A stretch of DNA of 38,309 nucleotides from Bacillus timonensis (GCF_004799755.1 NZ_SLUB01000043.1:1-38309); one strand, 5' to 3'. Shown: positions 18,093 through 26,752, counted from the first letter of the stretch. Program-made: numbers and translations. The notes: generated by a model not told the origin, from the sequence alone.

Positions 18093-18587
18093 TTAAGATC
18101 CTGATGTTGCCTCTGTATCAGGACTCCCTTTTAGCATCAGGTTAATTGCACCTTTACTCGTTGCATTCGTAATGGCAATCCCGTGTTCAGGCGCTACCTC
18201 TAATGTGATGGTTTGATAGTTATTCGCACTTGCATCCTCGGCTACAGCCGTTGTTCTCCCTACAGCAAGGACCTTACTATTTTCTACCAAAAGCTGACTG
18301 TTATTCTCTGGAGAAATAGCAATCACATCTACATAGGAGCCAGGAACAATAAACCCCGAAACACCTTGAGTCTCATTAACCGAAATCGTGATGGCTCTCT
18401 TCCCATTTTCTATCGGCAGCAGCTGTTTTACTTGTTCAGTTGCTTCTACTTGTTCACTTGGAGCCATGCTTTCTGATTCAGCAGCTTTTACAGACTCTGT
18501 ATTCTTTGATTCTGTAATAAAATAGAATAAAGTCGCTGAAAACAATCCAAAGGTGATTGCAAATATCCAAAGCTTTTTTCCGTTCAT
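18093..18587 (-). CDS. cpaB: Flp pilus assembly protein CpaB (SAF domain)
   Basis: A 164-residue protein with one N-terminal membrane anchor (LWIFAITFGLFSATLFYFI) and an extracytoplasmic region. The SAF/CpaB core is visible at about 62-90: RAITISVNETQGVSGFIVPG followed by SYVDVIAIS. It is shorter than Gram-negative CpaB/RcpC (often 250 residues or more), which fits a single-membrane cell with no secretin to bind. RBS TAGGTGGGG before ATG 18587. Confidence 0.85.
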   Translation of the reverse strand: MNGKKLWIFAITFGLFSATLFYFITESKNTESVKAAESESMAPSEQVEATEQVKQLLPIENGKRAITISVNETQGVSGFIVPGSYVDVIAISPENNSQLLVENSKVLAVGRTTAVAEDASANNYQTITLEVAPEHGIAITNATSKGAINLMLKGSPDTEATSGS

Positions 18588-18597
18588 AGTACCCCAC

Positions 18598-19503
18598 CTA
18601 TTTTGTTAATTTATACCCATATGTGCCATAACTTTTTTGTGTGGATGATATGCTTCCTGGGTAAGTTGTTTGAATAAAAGTTCCAATGACTTCGGCGTTA
18701 CTGCTTGTTGATGTCACATTTTTTATAAAGAAAGTGGCAAAGCCAACAACCTCAACTTGCTTCACCTGTTTTGCATTATCAATTAAAATTGGCTTAAAAA
18801 CTGGTACTAAAATAAGTCGCTTGCAATCCTCGCTATAATCTAAATAGGTCTGATTTGGGCATGCCTGAATCCGCTTTGTAACAGCCGTATATGTCTTCCC
18901 GGCCATGGCACCTGTTTCAGTGTTTAACACATCTCCAACTTTTATTTCAAAACCATAGCCATTTTCTAAATCTGTTTCGTAATTTTTCGCACCTGGTCCA
19001 GTTAAAGCAAGGGCCCCAAAGTTCCCATACGTTGCATCTGCAACCTTTAGTTTTACTTCACTGCCAAATTGTAATGAGGACGAATATTCTACCCCAAGTG
19101 GGACAGCCCCAACTCCAGATGTAATCGGCATTAAATCGACAGAAGCAGTTGCCCGAATCACTGGATTTTCAAAACCAAGCGTACGAGCGAAAAATAACTC
19201 GACTTCCTTATTTGCAATGACCTCAATCGTTGTTGAGTTATTTTGAATAAAGGTCGAAAAATCATTTGGGTTCTCTTTATTCAGTTCGACCGTTTTGGTT
19301 GCCATCATTTGAGCTTGCGTCTGATTACGAGGCAGTTCCCCCGCTCCTGCCAAAGCAGCAGCATCCGCTACCTTTTGAATTTTTGCCTTTTCTAAGTATA
19401 GATTCCCCACATCAACGACCAATGCAAGCAATCCTAAAAATACACTCATCATGAGTGCCACTAGTACAATTGTTGCCCCATCTTCCTTTTTAAAAAGCTT
19501 CAT
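18598..19503 (-). CDS. TadG-like pseudopilin/pilus-associated protein
   Basis: A 301-residue protein with the Tad-type N-terminal TM segment (GATIVLVALMMSVFLGLLAL) followed by VVDVGNLYLEKAKIQKVADA and AALAGAGELP, the hallmark of the TadG-like family. The remaining about 240 residues are exposed and rich in Thr, Val and Gly, ending TYGYKLTK. ATG overlaps the stop of the TadE gene by one base (TAATG). Likely a minor, possibly tip or anchoring, component of the pilus. Confidence 0.85.
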   Translation of the reverse strand: MKLFKKEDGATIVLVALMMSVFLGLLALVVDVGNLYLEKAKIQKVADAAALAGAGELPRNQTQAQMMATKTVELNKENPNDFSTFIQNNSTTIEVIANKEVELFFARTLGFENPVIRATASVDLMPITSGVGAVPLGVEYSSSLQFGSEVKLKVADATYGNFGALALTGPGAKNYETDLENGYGFEIKVGDVLNTETGAMAGKTYTAVTKRIQACPNQTYLDYSEDCKRLILVPVFKPILIDNAKQVKQVEVVGFATFFIKNVTSTSSNAEVIGTFIQTTYPGSISSTQKSYGTYGYKLTK

Positions 19504-19883
19504 TATTCGACCCTCATCGTTGTTTCATTTTTTAGCTGAAAAGGATTCGGTACGATACGATCGAGAAGTGGGGTTGTAAGCGAAACTGGATAAGAAATCG
19601 CAATGGTTACAAATTCACCTCTTGAGCGACCACTTTCTGGTGAAATGTTTACTTTAACCAATTCGCTTGTCATTAGTTCTGTTGCCTCAACTGCAATCCG
19701 ACGGATGTCCTCATTGCTTCCGCCTACACTTGCAACTCTAGCGGCTTCTCTACTCGCATGATTGAGTGTTAAATACGCTGAAAATATCCGTCCAAAGTCA
19801 ATGATTCCGAATACTATAAACAAGAGAAGTGTGATGGACAATGCCATCTCTACAATTCCCTGCCCATTCTGCTTCCGTATCAC
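19503..19883 (-). CDS. tadE: TadE-like minor pseudopilin
   Basis: A 126-residue TadE-family protein. The N-terminus NGQGIVEMALSITLLLFIVF contains the prepilin-peptidase type Gly, the Glu at +5 and a hydrophobic helix, followed by GIIDFGRIFSAYLTLNHASR and EAARVASVG. GTG start (19883) overlaps the upstream TGA by four bases. Processed by the prepilin peptidase encoded just upstream and probably incorporated in small amounts in the pilus. Confidence 0.9.
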   Translation of the reverse strand: MIRKQNGQGIVEMALSITLLLFIVFGIIDFGRIFSAYLTLNHASREAARVASVGGSNEDIRRIAVEATELMTSELVKVNISPESGRSRGEFVTIAISYPVSLTTPLLDRIVPNPFQLKNETTMRVE

Positions 19884-20371
19884 ATTACCTCAACTCCACT
19901 ATAAAGAAGAGTCCCAATGACGATCGCAACTCCATAAGGAAAGGCATGATGCATATCCTCTTTATCGATTCCATCAAGTGTCCGGAAACGCATCGCAAAG
20001 AATACTTTTTTGAAAAAGAAACCTACTTCCTTTTTCGAAATTAAGATGGCAAGTGCAATAATTCCACCGATAATGGCGATCACGAAGAAGGATTGAAACA
20101 CAAAATAACTACCCTTCAAAGCGCCAATCGCACCAAGCAGCTTTACATCGCCCGCTCCCATTCCCCCAAGAAGGTAAGGAATCATAAGTAAACCAAATCC
20201 CGTAAGAATGCCTAAAAAGCTAAACTGAAGGCCATCCAAACCATTGGTCACTGTATGAAAGATTAAACCGATAATCATAGTCGGAAATGTAATAAGGTTA
20301 TATATTTTTCTTTCTTTTATATCCGTAATAAAAGAAATGAGAAGTGCTAAGAATAAACATACATTTAGCAT
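19880..20371 (-). CDS. tadV: Prepilin peptidase TadV/CpaA
   Basis: A 163-residue polytopic aspartic protease (PF01478 type) that removes the short leader of Flp pilin and pseudopilins. The two catalytic Asp sites are visible: FITDIKERKIYN near residue 17 and GMGAGDVKLLGAIG near residue 75. About five TM helices. No N-methylase domain, as expected for TadV. ATG behind GAGGTGG. It is separated from the pilin gene by a hairpin that can attenuate transcription. Confidence 0.92.
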   Translation of the reverse strand: MLNVCLFLALLISFITDIKERKIYNLITFPTMIIGLIFHTVTNGLDGLQFSFLGILTGFGLLMIPYLLGGMGAGDVKLLGAIGALKGSYFVFQSFFVIAIIGGIIALAILISKKEVGFFFKKVFFAMRFRTLDGIDKEDMHHAFPYGVAIVIGTLLYSGVEVM

Positions 20372-20400
20372 TTATCCACCTCATTTTAAAGTTCATTTAA

Positions 20401-20437
20401 AAATCCCCTACTCTCACGTTAGTTTGGATAGTAGGGG
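20401..20437 (-). terminator. Attenuating terminator between pilin and the assembly genes
   Basis: CCCCTACTATCC / GAGAGTAGGGG stem followed by ATTTTTAAA on the minus strand, inside the operon. It would yield many short pilin transcripts and fewer full-length ones. Confidence 0.7.
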
Positions 20438-20475
20438 AAGTTGGTTAATACAATTAGTTCACTTATTATTGGTAA

Positions 20476-20655
20476 TTATTCTACAAAATCAGTGCCATTA
20501 AGTTTTTCAGCTACAATTTCAAACTTTGCTTTTATTTCATCACCGAAGAATCCCATAACTCCAACAGCTGCAAGAGCGATAAGTCCAAGAATTAAACCGT
20601 ACTCAGTCATTCCTTGACCTTTTTCTTCTGTGAAAAATTGTTTGATTTTTTGCAT
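20476..20655 (-). CDS. flp: Flp-type major pilin
   Basis: A 59-residue prepilin starting MQKIKQFFTEEKGQGMTEYG. Cleavage is expected after the first Gly of GQGMTEYG, leaving Glu at position 5 and Tyr at 6 as in Flp pilins, then the hydrophobic helix LILGLIALAAVGVMGFF. The C-terminus is acidic. A longer frame begins upstream at 20715 but enters the terminator and lacks an RBS. A GAGGGGG box lies about 12 bases before the chosen ATG, which is rather far. It is the first gene behind the riboswitch. Confidence 0.92.
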   Translation of the reverse strand: MQKIKQFFTEEKGQGMTEYGLILGLIALAAVGVMGFFGDEIKAKFEIVAEKLNGTDFVE

Positions 20656-20713
20656 GATATATAGTTCCCCCTCGAAATTTTCGTTTGTATTTTTTTGACA
20701 TTCGATTCGGTAC

Positions 20714-20753
20714 AAAAAAGGGGCAATATTATCCGAAAGAATAATATCGCCCC
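20714..20753 (-). terminator. Riboswitch-associated terminator of the Tad operon
   Basis: GGGGCGATATTAT, loop TCTTTCGG, ATAATATTGCCCC, then TTTTTT on the minus strand. It lies 20 bases after the aptamer and 60 bases before the pilin ATG, so it is the probable expression platform. Confidence 0.88.
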
Positions 20754-20772
20754 TTATGGGTTCGATTTATTT

Positions 20773-20858
20773 TTCGGTAGCTGGCAAGCATATTGTTTTC
20801 ACAATGAAGCCCCTATAGCTTTGCGTCGCTAGGTTTCCCCAGGTTTGCCCTTATCGAA
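20773..20858 (-). ncRNA. c-di-GMP-I (GEMM) riboswitch of the Tad operon
   Basis: On the minus strand TTCGATAAGGGCAAACC opens the aptamer. P2 is CTGGG closed by a GAAA tetraloop. The strongly conserved GCGACGCAAAGC follows, then a P3 hairpin, and the 3' strand GCCAGCTACCGAA pairs back to the beginning. These are the conserved blocks of the GEMM-I class that binds cyclic di-GMP. With the terminator just downstream it should switch pilus expression. Whether ligand turns it on or off cannot be settled by eye; pili are usually favoured by high c-di-GMP. Confidence 0.92.
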
Positions 20859-20888
20859 TTTGTCATTGTTGTTTGCCTTACGAGTTAG

Positions 20889-20918
20889 AATATATCATGT
20901 GACTATGGAATCAAACAA
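20889..20918 (-). promoter_or_regulatory. SigA promoter candidate of the Tad operon
   Basis: On the minus strand TTGTTT, 18 bases, TATATT, about 30 bases before the aptamer. The same short region also holds a plus-strand TTGTTT/TATATC pair that could serve the DUF192 gene. Confidence 0.45.
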
Positions 20919-20949
20919 TCTGTAGATAATGGAAAGGAAGGAAAGAAAT

Positions 20950-21282
20950 ATGAGAAAAAAGGATGAAGTTCTTAACTTGCCAATAAAACTAAAGACCTAC
21001 AACACCTTCCTGAAACGGTTTAAAGGCTTGATGTTTCAACTTAAACCGATCAAAAACGAAGCCATTATTCTAGAGCCTTGTAATTCCATCCATATGTTCT
21101 TCATGTTTTTTCCAATTGATGTTGTATTTCTTGATAAAGAAAATCGAGTGGTGAAAACGATAGATAATGTAAAACCTTGGACTGTCATCTTTCCAGTAAA
21201 ACATGCATACAAAACTATTGAAATGCCCGTTGGGTCGATTCGGAAGTTTGGGATTCAGGATGGGTGTGTGATTGAAGTTTGA
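20950..21282 (+). CDS. DUF192 family protein
   Basis: A 110-residue protein with the DUF192 pattern: FKGLMFQLKPIKNEAIILEP, then CNSIHMFFMFFPIDVVFLD, KPWTVIFPVKHA and TIEMPVGSIRKFGIQDGCV. The family forms a small beta barrel of unknown biochemical role and is often encoded next to Tad pilus loci. ATG 20950 follows AAGGAAGGAAAG. It is divergent from the Tad operon and shares its 200-bp control region, which fits a related function. Confidence 0.85.
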   Translation: MRKKDEVLNLPIKLKTYNTFLKRFKGLMFQLKPIKNEAIILEPCNSIHMFFMFFPIDVVFLDKENRVVKTIDNVKPWTVIFPVKHAYKTIEMPVGSIRKFGIQDGCVIEV

Positions 21283-21328
21283 GGAGTTGCGGTTTAGGTA
21301 GACGTGTCGATTTATGAAATATGCCGAA

Positions 21329-21356
21329 AAAATGCCATCTTGGAAGATGACATTTT
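21329..21356. terminator. Bidirectional terminator
   Basis: AAAATGCCATCT, four-base loop, AGATGACATTTT. It sits between the convergent DUF192 and EAL genes and has T runs on both strands. Confidence 0.7.
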
Positions 21357-23063
21357 CTACTTGTTATTCATCATATATTCTTTTATTTTTTCAACTGCTA
21401 CAGGCTTGGAAAAATAATAGCCTTGTCCCAAATCACAACCAAACTTGGCCATAGCTTCTGCCTGTTCCTTTGTTTCAATCCCTTCAGCCACAACCTTTAA
21501 TTTCAAGCTATGGGATACATTTATAATGGTTTGAATGATTTTCTGATTTGATTGTTCATGTTCAGACTTATCAAAGAATGACTTATCTATTTTAATATAA
21601 TCAAATGGAAGTCGAGATAAATAGCTTAAAGAGGAGTACCCTGTTCCAAAGTCATCTAATGATAAGTGAATACCTAAGCTCTTAATCCGTTCAAGTATTT
21701 TAACTGTTTTATTGATATCAAAAATGGCAATGCCTTCTGTTACTTCCAGATTCAATAAGTATGGCGGAAAGTGTGTTTGCATTAAAATCTTTTTAAGCTT
21801 TTCCACAATATTTTCTTGGAATAATTGGATGACAGATAGATTGACACTTAACATGAGAGGTTTAGGTAACCTCATGACATGGTGAATAGCTTCTTCCAAG
21901 ACCCAGTCGCCTAATTGATTAATAAATCCATTATTCTCTGCAAGCGGAATGAATTCCATAGGGGAAATGAAACCAAACTCTGGATGTTTCCATCTAATAA
22001 GCGCTTCGATCCCTCTTATTTCTTTCGTAACAATTTCAATTTTCGGCTGAAATTCCAAATAAAATTCACTTTGTGCCAACCCTTTTTGAAAATCACCTGT
22101 TAGCTTTGCTATCCTTTCCACTTGCCTCATCATGAAGTCATCATAAAATTCGTAACCCTTCCCATTCGTTACATTATCTTTAATATGATGTAGGGCAATA
22201 TTGGCATACTTTATTAATGAGTCAACATCTACTGTATGTTTTGGAAATAAGCTTATTCCTATTCTCAGGTTCGATTCTAGACCCAAATTAAGAGATGTGG
22301 GCACTATACTTATGATTTTTTCAACCATTTCTTCCACTTCAGAAATGCTTAATTCGCGCAACAGGATGAAAAATTCACAACCATTATACCTTGTGATAAA
22401 CCCATATTTATCAACTAATTCACTTATTTGATTTACAACTGATTTTAGTACCTCATCGCCAACATTTTGACCGTATGTGTCGTTTATGATACTTAATTGA
22501 ACAAAGTCCATGTATAGAAGCGCAAGCTTTTTGTTTTGGGACTTTGCCACCTTTACCTCTTTTTCAAGCATTTTATGAAAAAGATGTTTGTTTGGAACAC
22601 CTGTCAATGGATCATAGTAGGCAAGAAAGTGTATTTGCTCTTCAGTTTTCTTTTTTTCCGTAATATCACGAGTAAGACCATTGAAACGAATAGGTTCATT
22701 GTGATGAGTAAAAACGGGTTTTCCCTTGGATCTGACCCAACCGATAGACCCATCCTTTCTTACAATCCGATATTCGATATTAAAAGGAGTCTTATTAAGA
22801 AATGCATCTATAAAAACATCCTCTACGTATTTATCCTCTTGGTAAATATATTTGTTCCATAACTCTAATTCAGTGAATTCTTGGTGCGTATATCCAGATA
22901 CTTTCTTAATGCCATTCGTAAATAGCATTTCATTTGTTTGGTAATCATATGACCAAAAGAAAATATCTATATCTTCCCCTAAAAAATCTACATTCTCTTG
23001 ACCTGTTTTTTTTAAAAAGGAAATCAAATTATTTACTTCAAATTCTGTATAAATAGCATCCAT
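21357..23063 (-). CDS. PAS–degenerate GGDEF–EAL c-di-GMP phosphodiesterase
   Basis: A 568-residue cytoplasmic protein. PAS/PAC domain at about 20-140 (ending FNGLTRDITEKKKTEEQI). The GGDEF domain at 145-300 has its signature changed to YNGCEF, so cyclase activity is unlikely. The EAL domain at 315-565 keeps its catalytic set: IEALIRWKHPEFG, LSVNLSVIQL, LSLDDFGTGYSSL, FDYIKIDKSF, VAEGIETKEQA and QGYYFSKPV. It should hydrolyse c-di-GMP. It lies 103 bases after the last STAS gene with no terminator visible, so it may belong to the riboswitch-controlled train and close a feedback loop. AAAGGTGATTCA precedes the ATG. Confidence 0.93.
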   Translation of the reverse strand: MDAIYTEFEVNNLISFLKKTGQENVDFLGEDIDIFFWSYDYQTNEMLFTNGIKKVSGYTHQEFTELELWNKYIYQEDKYVEDVFIDAFLNKTPFNIEYRIVRKDGSIGWVRSKGKPVFTHHNEPIRFNGLTRDITEKKKTEEQIHFLAYYDPLTGVPNKHLFHKMLEKEVKVAKSQNKKLALLYMDFVQLSIINDTYGQNVGDEVLKSVVNQISELVDKYGFITRYNGCEFFILLRELSISEVEEMVEKIISIVPTSLNLGLESNLRIGISLFPKHTVDVDSLIKYANIALHHIKDNVTNGKGYEFYDDFMMRQVERIAKLTGDFQKGLAQSEFYLEFQPKIEIVTKEIRGIEALIRWKHPEFGFISPMEFIPLAENNGFINQLGDWVLEEAIHHVMRLPKPLMLSVNLSVIQLFQENIVEKLKKILMQTHFPPYLLNLEVTEGIAIFDINKTVKILERIKSLGIHLSLDDFGTGYSSLSYLSRLPFDYIKIDKSFFDKSEHEQSNQKIIQTIINVSHSLKLKVVAEGIETKEQAEAMAKFGCDLGQGYYFSKPVAVEKIKEYMMNNK

Positions 23064-23166
23064 TGAATCACCTTTATTTCAAATAATTCTACATGTGTTG
23101 TTCCTATCAAACATTCAAAACTAATTTTTATCCATTGGCGTCCCAAGGTAAAAAATTGTAAAAGAA

Positions 23167-23478
23167 TTATACAAAAACTCCTTCCCCGAGAATATCGGGA
23201 ATTTGTAATAGATTGAATACCTCCATTACTTCTTCTCTGACATTTGAAATTACAATAGTAATCCCATTTTCCTCCATCGTTTTAACCAAATTAAGCAATA
23301 AACCAATCCCCGAAGAATCAACAAACGGGACATCTCTTAAGTTCAGGGTAACAGAAGAGTATTTTTCGATAGCCGGGAGTATTTCCTCTTCTACTACTTC
23401 CGTCCCATCAATGTCTAAATCACCTTCTAATTTAACTTCTACCGTTTCCTCTTCCTTTATTAATAAAAAACGAATCAT
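23167..23478 (-). CDS. STAS-domain anti-sigma factor antagonist-like protein 2
   Basis: A 103-residue STAS protein of the SpoIIAA/RsbV type. The phosphorylatable site is FVDSSGIGLLLNLVKTM; the Ser after Asp is the usual kinase target. An AGGTGATTTTATA box supports ATG 23478; the longer frame extends into the preceding gene. It would bind the RsbW-like ATPase encoded at 27816-28769 when unphosphorylated. Its position after the FapA gene, away from the first STAS gene, suggests a separate input or target. Confidence 0.88.
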   Translation of the reverse strand: MIRFLLIKEEETVEVKLEGDLDIDGTEVVEEEILPAIEKYSSVTLNLRDVPFVDSSGIGLLLNLVKTMEENGITIVISNVREEVMEVFNLLQIPDILGEGVFV

Positions 23479-23497
23479 TATAAAATCACCTATCCTG

Positions 23498-25585
23498 TCA
23501 TTGAATCTCAATTGTGCCATTATCGTTTAGGTATGCTGTTACATGATATCTAGCTTCCGTAAATGTATATTTACGATGACCAATTTTGATCGTACATCCT
23601 TCCATAACCTTTTTCATAACTATTTTTTGGTCTTCAGGGACTGCTATTAAGGTTGAAGTACCACTCTCAGCCCCGACCTCATTGATATCTACACCTAAGC
23701 GACCATACACCTCTCCACCACGAAGGACTCCATAAATTTTCAATGTTCCTCCAGCATGTATCTTTGTATTAATACATCCATTTCCAAGGATCAGTATATT
23801 TCCACTACAATACAGTTTACTATTTACCGAGCTTGAAATAGTTATATAGGAATCAGGCTCCACAGGCGTCTTACTAAGTTCATGCAAATCCTTTACCTTC
23901 CGAGATAATAGCTTGATTGATTCTAAAGAGGTAATCTGATTGGTTAATGAGAGAAAGAGTTTGTTCAGCAGAACCGCTATTTCTCTCCATTCATCATCTT
24001 GGAGATAGCCCTCACTCCTGTTCACAACATCGACGTACTTTTTGGCAATCGGAGGAAAGTTTTTGAACTTTCTTTCCAATAAAATTTTTAATAACGGCTG
24101 AATGCCTGCCCTTGTTAAGTCACTTGATTTAAAAGCTGCTGATTGTGACAACTGCCCAATTACTTCAACAATATTTGTCATATGTTGTTCTATTATCCCA
24201 AGAAGATGCCCTAATTCCGCAACCAGCATATTGTTTTTTCCCGCTGAAATTTCTGAACCAATAATCGTACCGTATCCAATTACAGCACCGCTTGCATTTA
24301 AAGTTGCATGGTCAACCGCTTTATGGACCATAATATCGCCTTCTGCCTCAACCATCATCCCATGTTTTACTTCACCGACAATTTCTATATCTCCAGAAAA
24401 TCGAAGATTCCCTGATGCTAAGTCAACATCACCTAAATGTGTTAGTTTTTGCATAAGTGATATTTTTACAAGCTGTCCCCTTTTCTCAAGAAAAGGACGA
24501 CCTGATTCTGTTGCAACAACTTTATCATCAACAACCATTACCCCATTACCTGTTCTTAAAACAACAGGATGTACCTGTTTTGCTGGCAATGGCTCATTTG
24601 TGACTGTATATCCAATTTGGCCGGGTATAGGAGGATGAACAACTGCAAGAAGCTGCCCCCTCTCCACAGATGGAATCGTTTTTATTTCTCTAAAGTCTAC
24701 ACTGCCATCCTCTTTTTCCTGAAGTCCTTCGGTTGTTTCAATAGCCACTTTTATTTCAACCCAACCATCTTTACCAGGCTTAGGTAGGATTCCTGTCACA
24801 ATTTCAAATGTGCCAGGTTCTACTGCTTCCAGCGCTTTACTTATTTCTGTGTGATTAAAACCGTGTCTTACATTCAACGTCTCTAATTTAAATAAAACAT
24901 CCTCGTAGGAAAGTGTATTTTGTATCTCCTTCACTTCTTCAGCAATCAATTCAATATGGTGGTTAGCTCCTATATCTGGCACTTTTTTCGTAATTTTAAA
25001 ACCTGGCTCCACCTCTAATACTACTTTTAATCGATGATTGTCCATGGAAACCGACCATTTTGTATCCTTGACCTCATCTTCCACTCGAATTTCGTATGAA
25101 TCCTGTTCGGAGATAATTGTTGTCGTATCCTTTACTCTAAGACCATTTTTATAAAGAGAAATGCCAGGTTGTACCGTGACCATAGGAAAATGAGTAGGTG
25201 ATGACTTACAATATAGGTGACCATCCTTGACCCATACTTTGCCATCGTATGATGATGCAGGATTCATTTGAGGCTCCTGTATAACAGATTCGGTTTCACC
25301 TAATTTCTCCACTGGCGTTTCTTTTTGATTAGATACATTGTCCGCAATTAATTCCATCTCATCAATAACCGATTCGTTCAATTCGTTTACTTTTGACTGC
25401 TCTAGCTTTTCATTTTTGACTTTCGTCAGTTTTACAATTCCTTCCTTCGAACCGATTCCTAAAAATCCTTTGGTTTCATTTTGAATAATTTCAATGGCTA
25501 CATGATCTTTTGTTGTTTCTAACAAATTTAGTCCTATCGCTATTGCTTCCCTAATATCTTTTCCTTTTGCAACAATACTTTCCAT
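23498..25585 (-). CDS. FapA/DUF342 polymer-forming protein with Jag-N domain
   Basis: A 695-residue protein. Residues 1-55 are a Jag-N domain (AKGKDIREAIAIGLNLLETT, then ETKGFLGIGSKEG). After an acidic linker the DUF342/FapA region runs to the end, with a conserved N-terminal module (ILPKPGKDGWVEIKVAIET and LLAVVHPPIPGQIGYTVTNE). The C-terminal part is rich in Gly-Val-Ile turns (SGNLRFSGDIEIVGEVKHGM) typical of a right-handed beta helix. In Vibrio and Clostridia relatives FapA influences flagellar placement or assembly. ATG 25585 is chosen because AGGAGG lies six bases upstream. The role in this cluster is unknown; a scaffold is one possibility. Confidence 0.85.
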   Translation of the reverse strand: MESIVAKGKDIREAIAIGLNLLETTKDHVAIEIIQNETKGFLGIGSKEGIVKLTKVKNEKLEQSKVNELNESVIDEMELIADNVSNQKETPVEKLGETESVIQEPQMNPASSYDGKVWVKDGHLYCKSSPTHFPMVTVQPGISLYKNGLRVKDTTTIISEQDSYEIRVEDEVKDTKWSVSMDNHRLKVVLEVEPGFKITKKVPDIGANHHIELIAEEVKEIQNTLSYEDVLFKLETLNVRHGFNHTEISKALEAVEPGTFEIVTGILPKPGKDGWVEIKVAIETTEGLQEKEDGSVDFREIKTIPSVERGQLLAVVHPPIPGQIGYTVTNEPLPAKQVHPVVLRTGNGVMVVDDKVVATESGRPFLEKRGQLVKISLMQKLTHLGDVDLASGNLRFSGDIEIVGEVKHGMMVEAEGDIMVHKAVDHATLNASGAVIGYGTIIGSEISAGKNNMLVAELGHLLGIIEQHMTNIVEVIGQLSQSAAFKSSDLTRAGIQPLLKILLERKFKNFPPIAKKYVDVVNRSEGYLQDDEWREIAVLLNKLFLSLTNQITSLESIKLLSRKVKDLHELSKTPVEPDSYITISSSVNSKLYCSGNILILGNGCINTKIHAGGTLKIYGVLRGGEVYGRLGVDINEVGAESGTSTLIAVPEDQKIVMKKVMEGCTIKIGHRKYTFTEARYHVTAYLNDNGTIEIQ

Positions 25586-25595
25586 AACCATCCTC

Positions 25596-26435
25596 CTAAC
25601 TCAATACTGGAGAATTTAAACTTGTTACATCCGCTTTTTTCTCACTTATCTTTAGCAAAACCATTGTAATATCATCTTTTTGTGGGACTCCCTGTGTGAA
25701 TTCCTTCACTGAATTCATGACTCTTTTTTCAATTTCTCCAACACCTTGATCCTTGTTTTGCAATAATATTTGAGAAAGACGCTCTAGCTTATATTGCTCT
25801 CCATCCTTATTTTGAGCCTCCACAATCCCATCTGTATAAAAGAATACTGTATCGTCTTCCTCCAATTTTATGGATAGCTCTTGGTAGACCTGATTTGGTA
25901 AACCACCAACCATAATTCCTTTCGCCTTTGGAAGCTCCTCTATTTTATTTTTCATTGATTTGATAAGTAAGGGAGGATTATGGCCTGCGTTTGCATAGGT
26001 CAAAACGGACGTTTTTGGGTTCCAATCTGCACAAAAAAGAGTGACAAAAGACTTCAATGTCCGTAAGTCTTCATAGATGGCTTGATTCATAGCTGTTAAT
26101 GTTTCACCAGGACTTTGTGTACTTTCTGCAGCACTCCGAAATGCACCTCTAGTTAAAATCATTAACATCGCTGCTGGGATACCCTTTCCCATAACATCCC
26201 CAATCACAATCCGTAGATTCCCATTTACAAGGGGATAAAAATCAAAATAATCACCACCAATTAATCGTGCAGGTACAGAAGAGCCTGAGACCTCTCCCCC
26301 TTCAATACAAGGAGTTTTACCATTTAAGAGAGAGGTCTGGATATTTCTTGCTAAATTAATTTCTCTTTCTAACGTTTTATCCATTTCATCTTGCTTACTT
26401 TTTGAAATGTTATATGACAAATGATCCATATACAT
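25596..26435 (-). CDS. SpoIIE/RsbU-type PP2C serine phosphatase
   Basis: A 279-residue phosphatase without a large sensor region. A short coiled coil (DKTLEREINLARNIQTSLL) leads into the catalytic domain. Metal-binding motifs are IGGDYFDFYP, IGDVMGKGIPAAM, YANAGHNPPLL, FFYTDGIVEA and DDITMVLL, all intact. In partner switching it dephosphorylates STAS proteins, letting them capture the anti-sigma kinase. The ATG overlaps the stop of the STAS gene (TAATG), so the pair is coupled. With no sensor domain, its activity may be set by the coiled coil and an interacting regulator. Confidence 0.92.
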   Translation of the reverse strand: MYMDHLSYNISKSKQDEMDKTLEREINLARNIQTSLLNGKTPCIEGGEVSGSSVPARLIGGDYFDFYPLVNGNLRIVIGDVMGKGIPAAMLMILTRGAFRSAAESTQSPGETLTAMNQAIYEDLRTLKSFVTLFCADWNPKTSVLTYANAGHNPPLLIKSMKNKIEELPKAKGIMVGGLPNQVYQELSIKLEEDDTVFFYTDGIVEAQNKDGEQYKLERLSQILLQNKDQGVGEIEKRVMNSVKEFTQGVPQKDDITMVLLKISEKKADVTSLNSPVLS

Positions 26436-26752
26436 TACTCAACCTCCTCTTGGAGTGCGTATAACATTTCATACAAACCAACTGTTTCAAGCACTTGTCG
26501 CGTTAACTCATCTTCTCCTTGTAATCTCAGCTTAAACCCCTTTTCCTTCGTTAAGTAAATGGCATTCATAATCGAACCAATACCTGTTGAATCAATAAAT
26601 TCTAATTTTGAAAAATCAATGATTAATGTCTTAATGTCATTTATTTCTTCCAAATAGGGATCTATTATATTTGCTGTTGAGATATCTAATATTCCCTCTA
26701 AATAGAGTATAAGGGTCAAATTTTCATATTCTTTTCTGATCGTTAATTCCAT
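26435..26752 (-). CDS. STAS-domain anti-sigma factor antagonist-like protein 1
   Basis: A 105-residue SpoIIAA/RsbV-like protein with the target site FIDSTGIGSIMNAIYL. GGAGG is seven bases before the ATG. Expected to be phosphorylated by the RsbW-like ATPase upstream in the train and dephosphorylated by the coupled PP2C. Confidence 0.9.
   Translation of the reverse strand: MELTIRKEYENLTLILYLEGILDISTANIIDPYLEEINDIKTLIIDFSKLEFIDSTGIGSIMNAIYLTKEKGFKLRLQGEDELTRQVLETVGLYEMLYALQEEVE

Noticed and set aside
21357-23063. Active diguanylate cyclase in the EAL protein
   Set aside because: The GGDEF signature is NGCEF, which lacks residues needed for catalysis.
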